Positions 1 through 7,776 of a DNA stretch of 20,351 nucleotides are shown here, one piece after another. A program made the translations under genes and the position numbers. Positions within the stretch are counted from its first letter, which is position 1; each line of letters starts with the position of its first letter. The stretch lies in NCBI GenBank assembly GCA_002712305.1, contig PATE01000011.1:22911-43261 (forward strand). Direction: 5' to 3'. This DNA comes from Gemmatimonadota bacterium (GTDB taxonomy: Bacteria; Latescibacterota; UBA2968; UBA8231). Below the pieces are notes generated by a model, which was given only the letters and a program-made list of their open reading frames with translations, had not been told where the DNA came from and made no database searches.

Positions 1-752
1 AGCCCGGTCAAGCCCACGGCATCGTTGAACTGGGTCGCCTGATTCAGCGCATTCTGACCCGTCGTGGCGTCAAGAACCAGCAGCGTGTCGTGAGGAGCCC
101 CCTCACACTGTCGCACGATCGAGCGACGAACCTTTTTCAGCTCTTCCATCAGATTCACCTTGTTGTGCAACCGACCTGCGGTGTCGATGAACACCACGTC
201 CGAACCACGCGACTGGGCCGCTTGCAGCGCGTCGAAGACGACGGCGGCCGGATCGGCCCCTTGTTGCGCTTTGATGATTTCGACGCCGGCGCGTTGAGCC
301 CAGACATCGAGTTGGGCCACCGCTCCCGCACGAAAGGTGTCGCAAGCGGCGAGCAGAACCTTGTGTCCTGCTTCGGCATGCCGCTGAGCGAGCTTGCCGA
401 TGGTCGTCGTCTTGCCGACCCCGTTCACGCCGACAACGAGCACGACGTAAGGGCGATGCGGTAGTGTGGTGATTTCTGTGTCGGGTACCGGTAGCAGGCT
501 GGCTTCCAACTCGGCCTGCAAGAGATCGAAGACGTCGGCATCTGATCCGGCGTCGCCAGCCCGTGTACGCAGACCGTCGGTCACGGCAGCAGCCGTGTCC
601 ATCCCAACATCAGCTGTCAGCAGGATTTCTTCGATCTCGTCGAGCACATCATCGTCGAGACGACGACCACCCACAGCGGTGGCGATCCGCTCAGCAACAA
701 CCTTGCGCGTACGACCGAGGCCGCTGCGAATCCGCTCAAAGATACCAGCCAT
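1..752 (-). CDS. ftsY: Signal recognition particle receptor FtsY (C-terminus cut off by window edge)
   Basis: This is the GTPase receptor that docks SRP-ribosome complexes at the inner membrane for co-translational insertion. Reading the minus strand from ATG at 752 gives 250 codons before the window ends. Visible features are an N-domain start (MAGIFERIRSGLGRTRK), the P-loop GVNGVGKTT near residue 110, the SRP-GTPase motif DTFRAGAVAQL near 140, DTAGR near 190, and LLVLDATTGQN near 230. The acidic A domain of E. coli FtsY is absent, so this is the short form (family length about 300 aa); roughly 50 residues are missing beyond the window. Its ATG shares one base with the stop of the upstream HD-GYP-like gene (TGATG), which suggests translational coupling. 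The alternative identity, Ffh, is unlikely because the methionine-rich M domain would not fit the N-terminal layout and the GVNGVGKTT variant is FtsY-like. Confidence 0.96.
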   Translation of the reverse strand, partial: MAGIFERIRSGLGRTRKVVAERIATAVGGRRLDDDVLDEIEEILLTADVGMDTAAAVTDGLRTRAGDAGSDADVFDLLQAELEASLLPVPDTEITTLPHRPYVVLVVGVNGVGKTTTIGKLAQRHAEAGHKVLLAACDTFRAGAVAQLDVWAQRAGVEIIKAQQGADPAAVVFDALQAAQSRGSDVVFIDTAGRLHNKVNLMEELKKVRRSIVRQCEGAPHDTLLVLDATTGQNALNQATQFNDAVGLTG

Positions 753-1846
753 CAGTTGCGGGTCAGCACACCCTCTTCGATGGCCGGATCGACGATGTAG
801 AGCATCGGTTCGTCCTGCAGATTCAGGAGCCAGGCCTCAGGCAGACGACGACCTCGAGGATCGATGGGGATGTCCACCATAGGGCGTGTAGGATGCAGGC
901 GACTGGTGCCGACGACACGACCCAGCTCGCCATTGTTGAGTTTGACGAGGCTACCCAGGGGAAAGATGGAGACGATGTCGATGAGTGCTTTGATCAAGGA
1001 TCGATCGAACAGGCTGTTGCGCTGATCGATGATCTTCTTCAAAGCATTGTACACGACCCGCGCCTGACGATCAGCTCGTGGTTGGGCCATCGCTTCGTAG
1101 GTATCGACGAGACCGATGATCCGCGCGAATTCGTGAATCTCCTCTCCCGTCAGGCCCTTGGGGTAACCACTGCCGTCATGACGTTCGTGAACTTGAACGA
1201 CCACCTTGGCGATCCAATCGAAAGCCTTACCGAAGGTGCGCACGATTCGCTGCGAGTGCGCCGGATGTTCGCGCAATTGGCTGAGTTGTTCGGGCGAAAG
1301 CCGGTTGACATTCAGCACTTCTTCAGGAACACACAGCATTCCCAGATCGTGCATGAGCCCACACAGGCCGAGAGCCAGATTGCGTCGTTCGTCGAAGGCG
1401 ATCGCACGCCCCAGGCGCATGGCCATGACCGCCACGTTGGCGCTGCGGCGCGACCAGGAATCCGCCTCGGCCCGCCGGCGAACCGTCTCGGTCGGCAGTT
1501 CGTCGCCCTCTTTCAGTGAAGCCAGAGCGCGACGCACGGCGGCCACAACTGTCGGTGCATCGGGTGCGGTCTCGGATTCAGCGGCGGCAAAGATGGACGC
1601 TGCAACCTCGGCAAGTTCATCGTAGACCGCACCCGCCGGATTGTCGGATACCTGCGGTGATTCGATATCGGCGACCGGGGGTGGGTCCTGCGGCGTCTCG
1701 ACGGCCACTGCTGGGGTCTGCAGCAAGCCACCCGCTTCGGCCTCAGGTGGTGGAGGCGGGGGTGGCTCGGCAGGTGCAGGAGTGGAGGGAGGAAGATGAC
1801 GCGCCTGTCTGGACGAGCGCAGCAGCTGACTCATCCTAAGTGCCAT
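752..1846 (-). CDS. HD-GYP-like phosphohydrolase domain protein with proline-rich N-terminus
   Basis: The protein is about 364 aa. Residues 18-60 are proline-rich low complexity, a predicted helical segment follows, and an HD-GYP-like domain covers about 125-265: HDLGM (H166/D167), HPAHS (H194), VHERHDGSGYP (H220, GYP at 227-229) and VDTYEAM (D248). HD-GYP proteins usually hydrolyse cyclic di-GMP. Here some usual metal ligands are replaced: the first His is Arg (RRSANVA instead of RHSxNVA), the first His of the HHE motif is Val, and the Lys of HDxGK is Met. Catalysis is therefore doubtful, and a sensor or scaffold role is possible. I chose ATG 1846 because GGAG lies 7 nt upstream; a GTG at 1852 and an ATG at 1834 are alternatives. 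It overlaps the ATPase gene upstream by about 11 nt and ftsY downstream by one base. Confidence 0.85.
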   Translation of the reverse strand: MALRMSQLLRSSRQARHLPPSTPAPAEPPPPPPPEAEAGGLLQTPAVAVETPQDPPPVADIESPQVSDNPAGAVYDELAEVAASIFAAAESETAPDAPTVVAAVRRALASLKEGDELPTETVRRRAEADSWSRRSANVAVMAMRLGRAIAFDERRNLALGLCGLMHDLGMLCVPEEVLNVNRLSPEQLSQLREHPAHSQRIVRTFGKAFDWIAKVVVQVHERHDGSGYPKGLTGEEIHEFARIIGLVDTYEAMAQPRADRQARVVYNALKKIIDQRNSLFDRSLIKALIDIVSIFPLGSLVKLNNGELGRVVGTSRLHPTRPMVDIPIDPRGRRLPEAWLLNLQDEPMLYIVDPAIEEGVLTRN

Positions 1847-2653
1847 CGCCACGCTCCGCCTGAATCAAACGCTCTACCCAGTCTGCATCGATGCCTTGGA
1901 GCTTTCGGCTGAAACCGATGACCAATGCGATGTCGCAGATGTTGTTGATCTTGCGTGACACGCCGGAGGTGTGCTGGTGAATCAAATCGACTGCGTCTGT
2001 ATGGAAGACGGGATCTTCGCGTCCAGCCGTCGTGAGGCGGAAGTCGACATAGGCATGGGTGCCTTCGTGGCTGAGAGGACGCAGGGCCCCACGCGTGGCG
2101 ATGCGCTGATCAAGACCTGGGTGTTTGCGAATCGATTCGATCAGGGGTGATTGTCCGACCAGCAACAGGGTGATGAGGAATGCGTCGTCGAGTTGGAGAT
2201 TCAGTAGCAGCCGCATCTCATCGAAGATGCTCTCTTCCAACAACAATTGCGCTTCATCGACAACGACGATGGTCTCTTTCCCCTGAGCATGAGCGCCATA
2301 GACGATCTCGTGGATTCGATGGACGGTACGCTGCCGGTCGAGGTCAGAGGCCGAGTCATCTCCCAGCTGATAGAGGATTTCGCGCAGAAAATCTTCTCCA
2401 TCACGGCAGGGATTGCTCATCAGAGGGATCTCCGTACGGGACGGATCGAGCTCATGCAGCAACGAACGAGCGATCATCGTCTTGCCGCAGCCCGAATCAC
2501 CGGAGAGCATCGCTGCACCGTGCCGACTCTGCAATGTGTAGAGCAGACGGGTGTAAAGTCCTCGAGTTCCTCACAGCGAAAGAGGAATCGAGGATCTGGC
2601 GTGTTTTCGAATGGCTTCTCCGTGAGTCCCCAGTAGGCCTCGTACATCTCCAT
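1836..2653 (-). CDS. AAA+ ATPase of the ExeA/GspA (TniB-like) family, apparent one-base frameshift
   Basis: Two frames together give a full ExeA/GspA-type ATPase. From ATG 2653 (or 2647) the first frame reads MEMYEAYWGLTEKPF, then NTPDPRFLFRCEELE, which is the hallmark N-terminus of the family. Near 2560-2562 the similarity moves to another frame, which continues YTRLLYTLQSRHGAAMLSGD with Walker A GDSGCGKT, Walker B VVVDEAQ, a sensor-like LLLVGQ, and an arginine-containing lid up to the TAG at 1836. One missing base in a run of G (GAGG-ACTT) explains this. The rejoined protein would be about 272 aa. If unrepaired, translation could start at TTG 2534 (232 aa), which retains the nucleotide-binding core but not the N-terminal segment. 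Relatives power secretion and surface-polymer machines or act as adaptor ATPases. It precedes the HD-GYP-like gene and ftsY in one operon. Sequencing error, pseudogene and true restart remain open. Confidence 0.8.
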
Positions 2654-2740
2654 CCATATTGGCGGGCAATGAATTCCGATGGTATCGGATCACACGCGTG
2701 ATGCCATCGTTGCGACCGGATTCGTGCTAAACCTATGAAG

Positions 2741-2768
2741 ATTACCGTTTTAGGCATAGAATTGTCAA
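2741..2768 (-). promoter_or_regulatory. Candidate sigma-70 promoter for the ATPase-HD-ftsY operon
   Basis: On the minus strand a perfect TTGACA (2768-2763) is followed after 16 nt by GGTAAT (2746-2741), which matches four of six -10 positions. It lies about 90 nt upstream of the ATPase start and points into that operon. It is based on consensus matching only. Confidence 0.4.
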
Positions 2769-2846
2769 GATGTAGGCCCTCAGGTCTACCTTTGTGTTTG
2801 TGCAAAAGACATAATAAATATGCAACAATCGGACCCGCTCACGTCG

Positions 2847-2875
2847 TTGACGCCGGATCGGGCACGGTCTACATT
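2847..2875 (+). promoter_or_regulatory. Candidate sigma-70 promoter for the S55/propeller/riboflavin gene train
   Basis: TTGACG (2847-2852), a 17-nt spacer and TACATT (2870-2875, four of six consensus positions) predict a transcript start near 2882, about 25 nt before the TTG start at 2907. This is the best plus-strand promoter candidate before the long collinear block. The stretch 2654-2906 is noticeably more AT-rich than its surroundings, as expected for a divergent promoter region. Confidence 0.45.
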
Positions 2876-2906
2876 CAAAAATTCCTCTTTTTTGAGAGCT
2901 AGCTGA

Positions 2907-4661
2907 TTGCGGCACAGCAAGTTACCTGCGAATCTGGCCGATGGTGAGTTCCGGCGATGGATGATCACGATGTTTGCCGTCGTCGTCTGTCAGCAACCGG
3001 CCCTCGCCAATCCCGAGACCTGGGACGCCGACGATCTCATTGCGGGGCAGAAGGGTGTCGGCTATTGCGTACTGCAAGGCACGCAGCTCGACTCCTTCGA
3101 AGTTGAAATTCTGGGCGTCCAGCACGATGTAATACAGCCCGGTCGTGACCTGATTCTCGCTAGACTCTCCGGCGCAAATCTGGAAGAGACGGGACTGTTC
3201 CATGGCATGAGTGGGAGTCCGGTCTTCGTGGAGGGTATGCTCGTGGGTGCTGTCGCTCACGGATGGACCTTTTCCATGGAGCCGATCTGTGGGATTACGC
3301 CCATCCGGGAAATGTTGGACTTGCTCGAACAAGATTTGTCGGGCCCCAACGAGTATCCGATGGCCGCCACTCCGCCCGTGGGCACTCTCCATCGTATTGA
3401 GCCGTTGCCATTACCCGTCTGGGTGAGCGGGGCGGGCCGGGGTGTCGAAGCCTTCCTCGCAGATGTGCTTGAACCGATGGGAATGATTCCCGTGACGGGC
3501 CTGGGTGCGTCGGCAAGTACGACAAATCCGCCTGGCGATCTGAAACCCGGCAGCTCAGTGGGCGTGCAGATGGTGCGCGGCGACATGTCGGTGTCGGCGA
3601 TTGGCACGGTGACGTGGATTGAGGGGGATCGCGTATTGGCCTTTGGTCACCCCTATCTCAACGTGGGTGCCGTCGACATGCCCATGACTCGCACGGTCGT
3701 TCACGGCGTATTGCCTAGCCAGTACTCTTCCTTCGTCCTGGGCTCCACTGGAGAAACGATTGGTGCCCTGCGTCAGGATCGATCCGTGGGTGTCGCTGGT
3801 TTGCTTGGCGAAGAAGCCTGGATGTTGCCTGTCGCCGTGACGGTGGATGGTCCCTCGGGTACACGAACGCTGAAGACTGAGGTGCTCGATCACAGTCTGC
3901 TGTCCAGTTCTCTTGCACAGATCGTGGTGTTCAGTGCGCTGGAGTCGGCGGAGAGACTGCTCGGACTCGCCAGCCTTGATGTTCAGCTTCTCGTGACCTT
4001 GAGCGACGGCCGCGAGGTGATTTGGAACCAGGTGTTCAGCGGACTCCATGCTCCCCTGTTTGCGGCCCGGGGTGTGGGTGGCCCCATCGCCAGCCTGGTC
4101 TGGTCGGGTTTGCAGGACGTTCGTCTCGAGCGGGTCGACGTTCATATCGACGTGCGCGATGATGTCCGTGTGGCACGAATCGCTTCGGTACGTCATGAAC
4201 CACAACAACCCCGGGCGGGACGGCCCCTCACGCTGCAGATCGAACTGGCGCCGGTACAGGCTCCGCGACAGCAGTTGGACATCGACGTGATCTTGCCTGC
4301 ATCGGCTCGGGGACTCCCCGTTCAGATTCAGCTGGGTAGCGGATCGGCGGCGGTGTCCTGGGGTGCGCAACGACAGGATGAGTTGCCACCGCGAACGAGC
4401 GACGAACTGCTGCGCCGCCTCGAGCGACCGCGGCGTGATGACGAGTTGGTGATCGAGATTGTCGCCGACGCGCCAGGACTCTCCGTCGGCGGGCAGTCCA
4501 TGCCGTCGCTGCCTGCGTCGGTGGGTCGCTGGCTTCAGCAGACCCCCTCTGTCGGTCACGTGGGACGGGTATCGGGACGAGTGCTTCACACGCAACGAAT
4601 GCGCGTGCCTTACGTGCTGGAGAATGAGCAGGTGATCGATCTGGGGAGTCTCGACCGATGA
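2907..4661 (+). CDS. Secreted SpoIVB/S55-type serine peptidase family protein
   Basis: This is a 584-aa exported protein. An N-terminal segment with two arginines and a hydrophobic stretch ending PALA-NP (residues 16-36) looks like a signal peptide. The S55 signature GMSGSPV (Ser102 as predicted nucleophile) is followed by VEGMLVGAVAHGW and GITPI. Further on, GDRVLAFGHPYLNVGAVDMP (His248) resembles the ALGH segment around the catalytic His of B. subtilis SpoIVB, and an IGALRQDR segment follows. The order is Ser before His, the reverse of SpoIVB. The C-terminal ~200 residues look like beta-rich domains without a motif I recognise. The start is TTG 2907, with GAGAG 8 nt upstream, because it supplies the charged n-region; ATG 2961 would leave an uncharged one. 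It ends in an ATGA overlap with the propeller gene. The peptidase target is unknown, and activity is inferred only from the motifs. Confidence 0.8.
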   Translation: MRHSKLPANLADGEFRRWMITMFAVVVCQQPALANPETWDADDLIAGQKGVGYCVLQGTQLDSFEVEILGVQHDVIQPGRDLILARLSGANLEETGLFHGMSGSPVFVEGMLVGAVAHGWTFSMEPICGITPIREMLDLLEQDLSGPNEYPMAATPPVGTLHRIEPLPLPVWVSGAGRGVEAFLADVLEPMGMIPVTGLGASASTTNPPGDLKPGSSVGVQMVRGDMSVSAIGTVTWIEGDRVLAFGHPYLNVGAVDMPMTRTVVHGVLPSQYSSFVLGSTGETIGALRQDRSVGVAGLLGEEAWMLPVAVTVDGPSGTRTLKTEVLDHSLLSSSLAQIVVFSALESAERLLGLASLDVQLLVTLSDGREVIWNQVFSGLHAPLFAARGVGGPIASLVWSGLQDVRLERVDVHIDVRDDVRVARIASVRHEPQQPRAGRPLTLQIELAPVQAPRQQLDIDVILPASARGLPVQIQLGSGSAAVSWGAQRQDELPPRTSDELLRRLERPRRDDELVIEIVADAPGLSVGGQSMPSLPASVGRWLQQTPSVGHVGRVSGRVLHTQRMRVPYVLENEQVIDLGSLDR

Positions 4662-6649
4662 AGCGATGGCTTCTGTTCATCGTCTGCATGGTTGCCGCCG
4701 CACAAGCCGTTGAACCGGTCACCGTCCATCACGGGCGGTTGCCCGACTATATCGGCGGCAAGGGTGAGGGCGTCGCCCTTCAGGCAGATGGTCGACTGAC
4801 CCTCGCTGCGCGGCTGGTTCCGGTCATCGACCTGGCCGCTGAACGAATCTGGTCCATGACGAGTGATGGGAAACGCCTGGTGGTGGGAACAGGCGACGAA
4901 GGCACCGTCCATGTCGTCGAGGGTGACCGATCCGTCGATCACTTCGACGTACCCCAGGGAGCACCCATTGCACTGGGTGTGGGTTCCAGTGGTCTCTACA
5001 TCGGCGCGGGGCCGCGTGGACGACTGTTGCGGCGTGGCCCCGATGGAAGCACGGAAGAACTGGTTGTTACGCAGAGCCAATACATATGGGATGTAGCCAT
5101 CGACGGAAACGGGGTCTTGCTCGGCTGTGGCGCCGATGCACAAGTCCTGCGATGGTCACGAGATGGCACGGTAGACACCCTCCTCAACGCGACCAACGAC
5201 GGCCATGTACGCGTGCTGGCGCGACGCGGGCAGCAATGGCTGGCCGGCACGGCCGTGAGCGAAGGAAGCCAGGACAGCGAAGGCCGGGGACGCGTCTACG
5301 AACTGGGGCAGAACGGTGGTCGCCTGCTTTTGGAAACCACCTACGAGGAGGTGTCCGCCATGGCGAGTATGGGAGATGCCGTCTTCATCGCGGCCATGAC
5401 GGTTCCCTCCACAGGCACACCGACAGTCGCACTACTGCGGCTCAATGCGGATGGTGCCAGTTATCCCGTGTGGCACGGCACGGGGATCTGGGCAGGCCTT
5501 GTTCGGGACGGTGACGATCTGCTCGCTGTCACTCGCGAACCGACACGCGTCCTACGCTGGGCGGCAGACGGACAGACGGGCGCGGTTTTAGCCCGGTCTG
5601 ACTCGGTGGTCCCGGGCACGATCGCCTTCACCGATGGCACCCTCATTCTGGCTGACGCGCACTCTGGGCGATTGTGGAAACTGGACCGTCGTCGCGCCGA
5701 CGAAGGACACTTCGATTCAGCCGTACACGACGCGGGAAGTGTCGCTACCTGGGGCAGACTCTCTTGGAAGGGGGAGGGCAACGTTGAAGTCCTGACACGA
5801 TCTGGAAACAGTGTCGAACCGGATGAGACGTGGAGTGTATGGTCCGCCGTGCAGAAGGATGAGACCATCCGCAGTCCGAGCGCGCGATATCTGCAGTATC
5901 GAATACGCCTCGAAGCGGGCGGCGATTCAACGCCGTCGGTTGATCGAATCGTCTTCAGCCTCCGTCAGGCCAACCTCCCACCGCGTATCGAGGATGTGGT
6001 CACCTTTCCCTATCGAGGTGGGCCCGGTGCTCTACAGAATCCAGATCAAATTCCGCTGCCAGGCCAGCACCGCAACAATGGGAATGGACTGCCACAGCGT
6101 AAGAGCCTGCGGGTTTTGCGTTGGAAAGCGGACGATCCGAATGGCGATCCTCTGCTCATCGACATCTATCTGCGAGGCGATGGGCAGTCCCACTGGAAGT
6201 TGCTGGAAGAGGGCGTCGAGCGAGTGAAGACGGTCGTGTGGGATACGGAAGTGATGCCCGAGGGGACCACGCAGTTGCGACTGGTTGCGCGGGACACCGA
6301 TTCCAACCCCGGGGACACCGCCTTGGAGGATTCCTACATCACGGCCCCCTTCACTATCGACAATACCCCTCCCGTGGTGCAGTTGCGCCTTCGACAGCAG
6401 GGAGATGACACGATGATCGAAGCACAGATCATCGACGGAATCTCCGCGCTTCGCGGTGCTCGATTCAGCCTCGACTACGACGACGAGACGACTCGACTGG
6501 CCGCTGCAGATGGACTGTTCGACACACCGCAGGAACAACTGCGCTTCACCTTGCCCCCGCTTCCGCCTGGAGAACACGTGGTCTCGGTGCAGGCGTGGGA
6601 TGAGCTGGAGAATGTCGGCGTAGGCCAGATTCTGGTGGAGATTCCGTGA
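4658..6649 (+). CDS. Secreted beta-propeller protein with C-terminal Ig/FnIII-like domains, function unknown
   Basis: The protein is 663 aa. Residues 1-17 (MKRWLLFIVCMVAAAQA) form a clear signal peptide. Residues about 50-340 carry repeated blade-like units with the pattern 'G.G..G.v.....DG': GTGDEGTVHVVEG, GAGPRGRLLRRGPDG, GCGADAQVLRWSRDG, REPTRVLRWAADG and DAHSGRLWKLD. Next comes a segment with WSVWS and ARYLQYRIRLE, a pattern often seen in secreted beta-sandwich proteins, then Ig/FnIII-like modules (PPRIEDV; RWKADDPNGDPL; IDNTPPVVQLRL; DELENVG near the end). No catalytic motif is visible, so binding or scaffolding outside the cytoplasm is the likely role. It overlaps the S55 gene (ATGA) and ribD (GTGA), so it is probably translated from the same mRNA. 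GGGGAG upstream of 4658 serves as ribosome binding site. I do not recognise a named family. Confidence 0.8.
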   Translation: MKRWLLFIVCMVAAAQAVEPVTVHHGRLPDYIGGKGEGVALQADGRLTLAARLVPVIDLAAERIWSMTSDGKRLVVGTGDEGTVHVVEGDRSVDHFDVPQGAPIALGVGSSGLYIGAGPRGRLLRRGPDGSTEELVVTQSQYIWDVAIDGNGVLLGCGADAQVLRWSRDGTVDTLLNATNDGHVRVLARRGQQWLAGTAVSEGSQDSEGRGRVYELGQNGGRLLLETTYEEVSAMASMGDAVFIAAMTVPSTGTPTVALLRLNADGASYPVWHGTGIWAGLVRDGDDLLAVTREPTRVLRWAADGQTGAVLARSDSVVPGTIAFTDGTLILADAHSGRLWKLDRRRADEGHFDSAVHDAGSVATWGRLSWKGEGNVEVLTRSGNSVEPDETWSVWSAVQKDETIRSPSARYLQYRIRLEAGGDSTPSVDRIVFSLRQANLPPRIEDVVTFPYRGGPGALQNPDQIPLPGQHRNNGNGLPQRKSLRVLRWKADDPNGDPLLIDIYLRGDGQSHWKLLEEGVERVKTVVWDTEVMPEGTTQLRLVARDTDSNPGDTALEDSYITAPFTIDNTPPVVQLRLRQQGDDTMIEAQIIDGISALRGARFSLDYDDETTRLAAADGLFDTPQEQLRFTLPPLPPGEHVVSVQAWDELENVGVGQILVEIP

Positions 6650-7776
6650 ACGGATCGGCCAACAGCGATCGTTCCGGTGACGGTCGTTCCAGCGACGACC
6701 GTTTCATGCGGCGAGCCCTGCAATTGGCTGCCCGCGCCCGAGGGCGCGTGAGTCCCAACCCCATCGTCGGCGCCGTCGTCGTGGATCCATCGGGTCAGAT
6801 CGTTGGCGAAGGATATCACCGCAACGTGGGTGGACCACACGCCGAGGCCCATGCCTTGAACGAGGCGGGGGATCGCGCACGAGGCAGCACCGTGTACTGC
6901 ACGCTTGAACCCTGCGCCCATCATGGTCGGACCCCTCCTTGTGCAGAGGCGTTGGTGCGAGCCGGTGTTCGCCGGGTCGTGTGCTCACTGCACGATCCGG
7001 ATACCCATGTCTCAGGCAAGGGCTTTACCATCTTGACGGATGCGGGAATCGACGTCGAGATCGGCCCTGGTGCGGCGACGGCCAGCGCCCAGAACGCGGG
7101 ATATCTGCATCACCGGCAGCACGGTCGGCCACGGGTGTGGCTGAAACTTGCCCAGAGTCTGGATGGGCGTATCGCCACACGGACCGGTGATTCTCGCTGG
7201 ATCACGGGCGAGACGGCTCGTCGACATTCCCACCGCTGGCGTTCGTGGATGGATATGGTCGCCGTGGGGGCCGGTACGGTGACGGCCGACGACCCGGCCC
7301 TGACCGTTCGTCACGTGAAGGGTCAGGATCCCAGAGCCCTCGTGGTAAGTGGTCGCCTCACCTGCGCTCCCCAGGCTCAGGTTTTTGGGCGCGCTGGCAC
7401 TGTCGTGGCCACAGGACACCACAGCCCGGAGCGCACCACCCCCTTCACGGCTCGCGGAACGGAGGTCTGGGCCTTCGATAGCAAAGACGATGAGATCGAC
7501 TTGGCCGAGGTGGTTCAGCAAGCCGGCAGCGCCGGTATCACGAGTTTGCTGATCGAGGGCGGCCAGGGGTTGGCGGCAGCTGCGTTGCGGGCACGGATCG
7601 TCGACGAACTGATGATCTACGTCGCCCCTCGACTGATCGGCGAGGGGCTGTCGGGGATCGGTGAACTGGGTATCGAACGGATCGATGACAGCATCGGACT
7701 GACCCAGGTCACTACTCGTCGGCTGGGCGAGGACCTTTTGGTGACGGGAAAGGTGGAGTCATGTTCACCGGTTTGA
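6646..7776 (+). CDS. ribD: Bifunctional riboflavin deaminase/reductase RibD
   Basis: RibD performs steps two and three of riboflavin synthesis: deamination of the pyrimidine made from GTP, then NADPH-dependent reduction of its ribosyl side chain. The 376-aa product has both domains. The N-terminal zinc deaminase (about 20-165) shows NPIVGAVVV, the zinc His and catalytic Glu in HAEAHAL, and TLEPCAHHGRTPPC with the two zinc cysteines. The C-terminal reductase shows LKLAQSLDGRIA, SRWITGETAR, VGAGTVTADDP and LLIEGG. The GTG at 6646 overlaps the propeller stop (GTGA). An internal ATG at 6706, just before the conserved core, is an alternative that would remove a 20-residue polar leader. It overlaps ribE by 16 nt. 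No FMN riboswitch precedes it, since it directly abuts a coding sequence. Confidence 0.96.
   Translation: MNGSANSDRSGDGRSSDDRFMRRALQLAARARGRVSPNPIVGAVVVDPSGQIVGEGYHRNVGGPHAEAHALNEAGDRARGSTVYCTLEPCAHHGRTPPCAEALVRAGVRRVVCSLHDPDTHVSGKGFTILTDAGIDVEIGPGAATASAQNAGYLHHRQHGRPRVWLKLAQSLDGRIATRTGDSRWITGETARRHSHRWRSWMDMVAVGAGTVTADDPALTVRHVKGQDPRALVVSGRLTCAPQAQVFGRAGTVVATGHHSPERTTPFTARGTEVWAFDSKDDEIDLAEVVQQAGSAGITSLLIEGGQGLAAAALRARIVDELMIYVAPRLIGEGLSGIGELGIERIDDSIGLTQVTTRRLGEDLLVTGKVESCSPV

Noticed and set aside
563-1519. Plus-strand ORF of 318 codons
   Set aside because: It is antisense to ftsY and the HD-GYP-like gene, both with strong motif support.
2497-2805. Minus-strand ORF of 102 codons spanning the divergent promoter region
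   Set aside because: It is the third frame of the ATPase N-terminal region. The family-like sequence lies in the other two frames.
3555-4595. Minus-strand ORF of 346 codons
   Set aside because: It lies opposite the S55 peptidase gene, has a composition rich in His/Arg/Gln typical of antisense shadows, and shows no recognisable domain.
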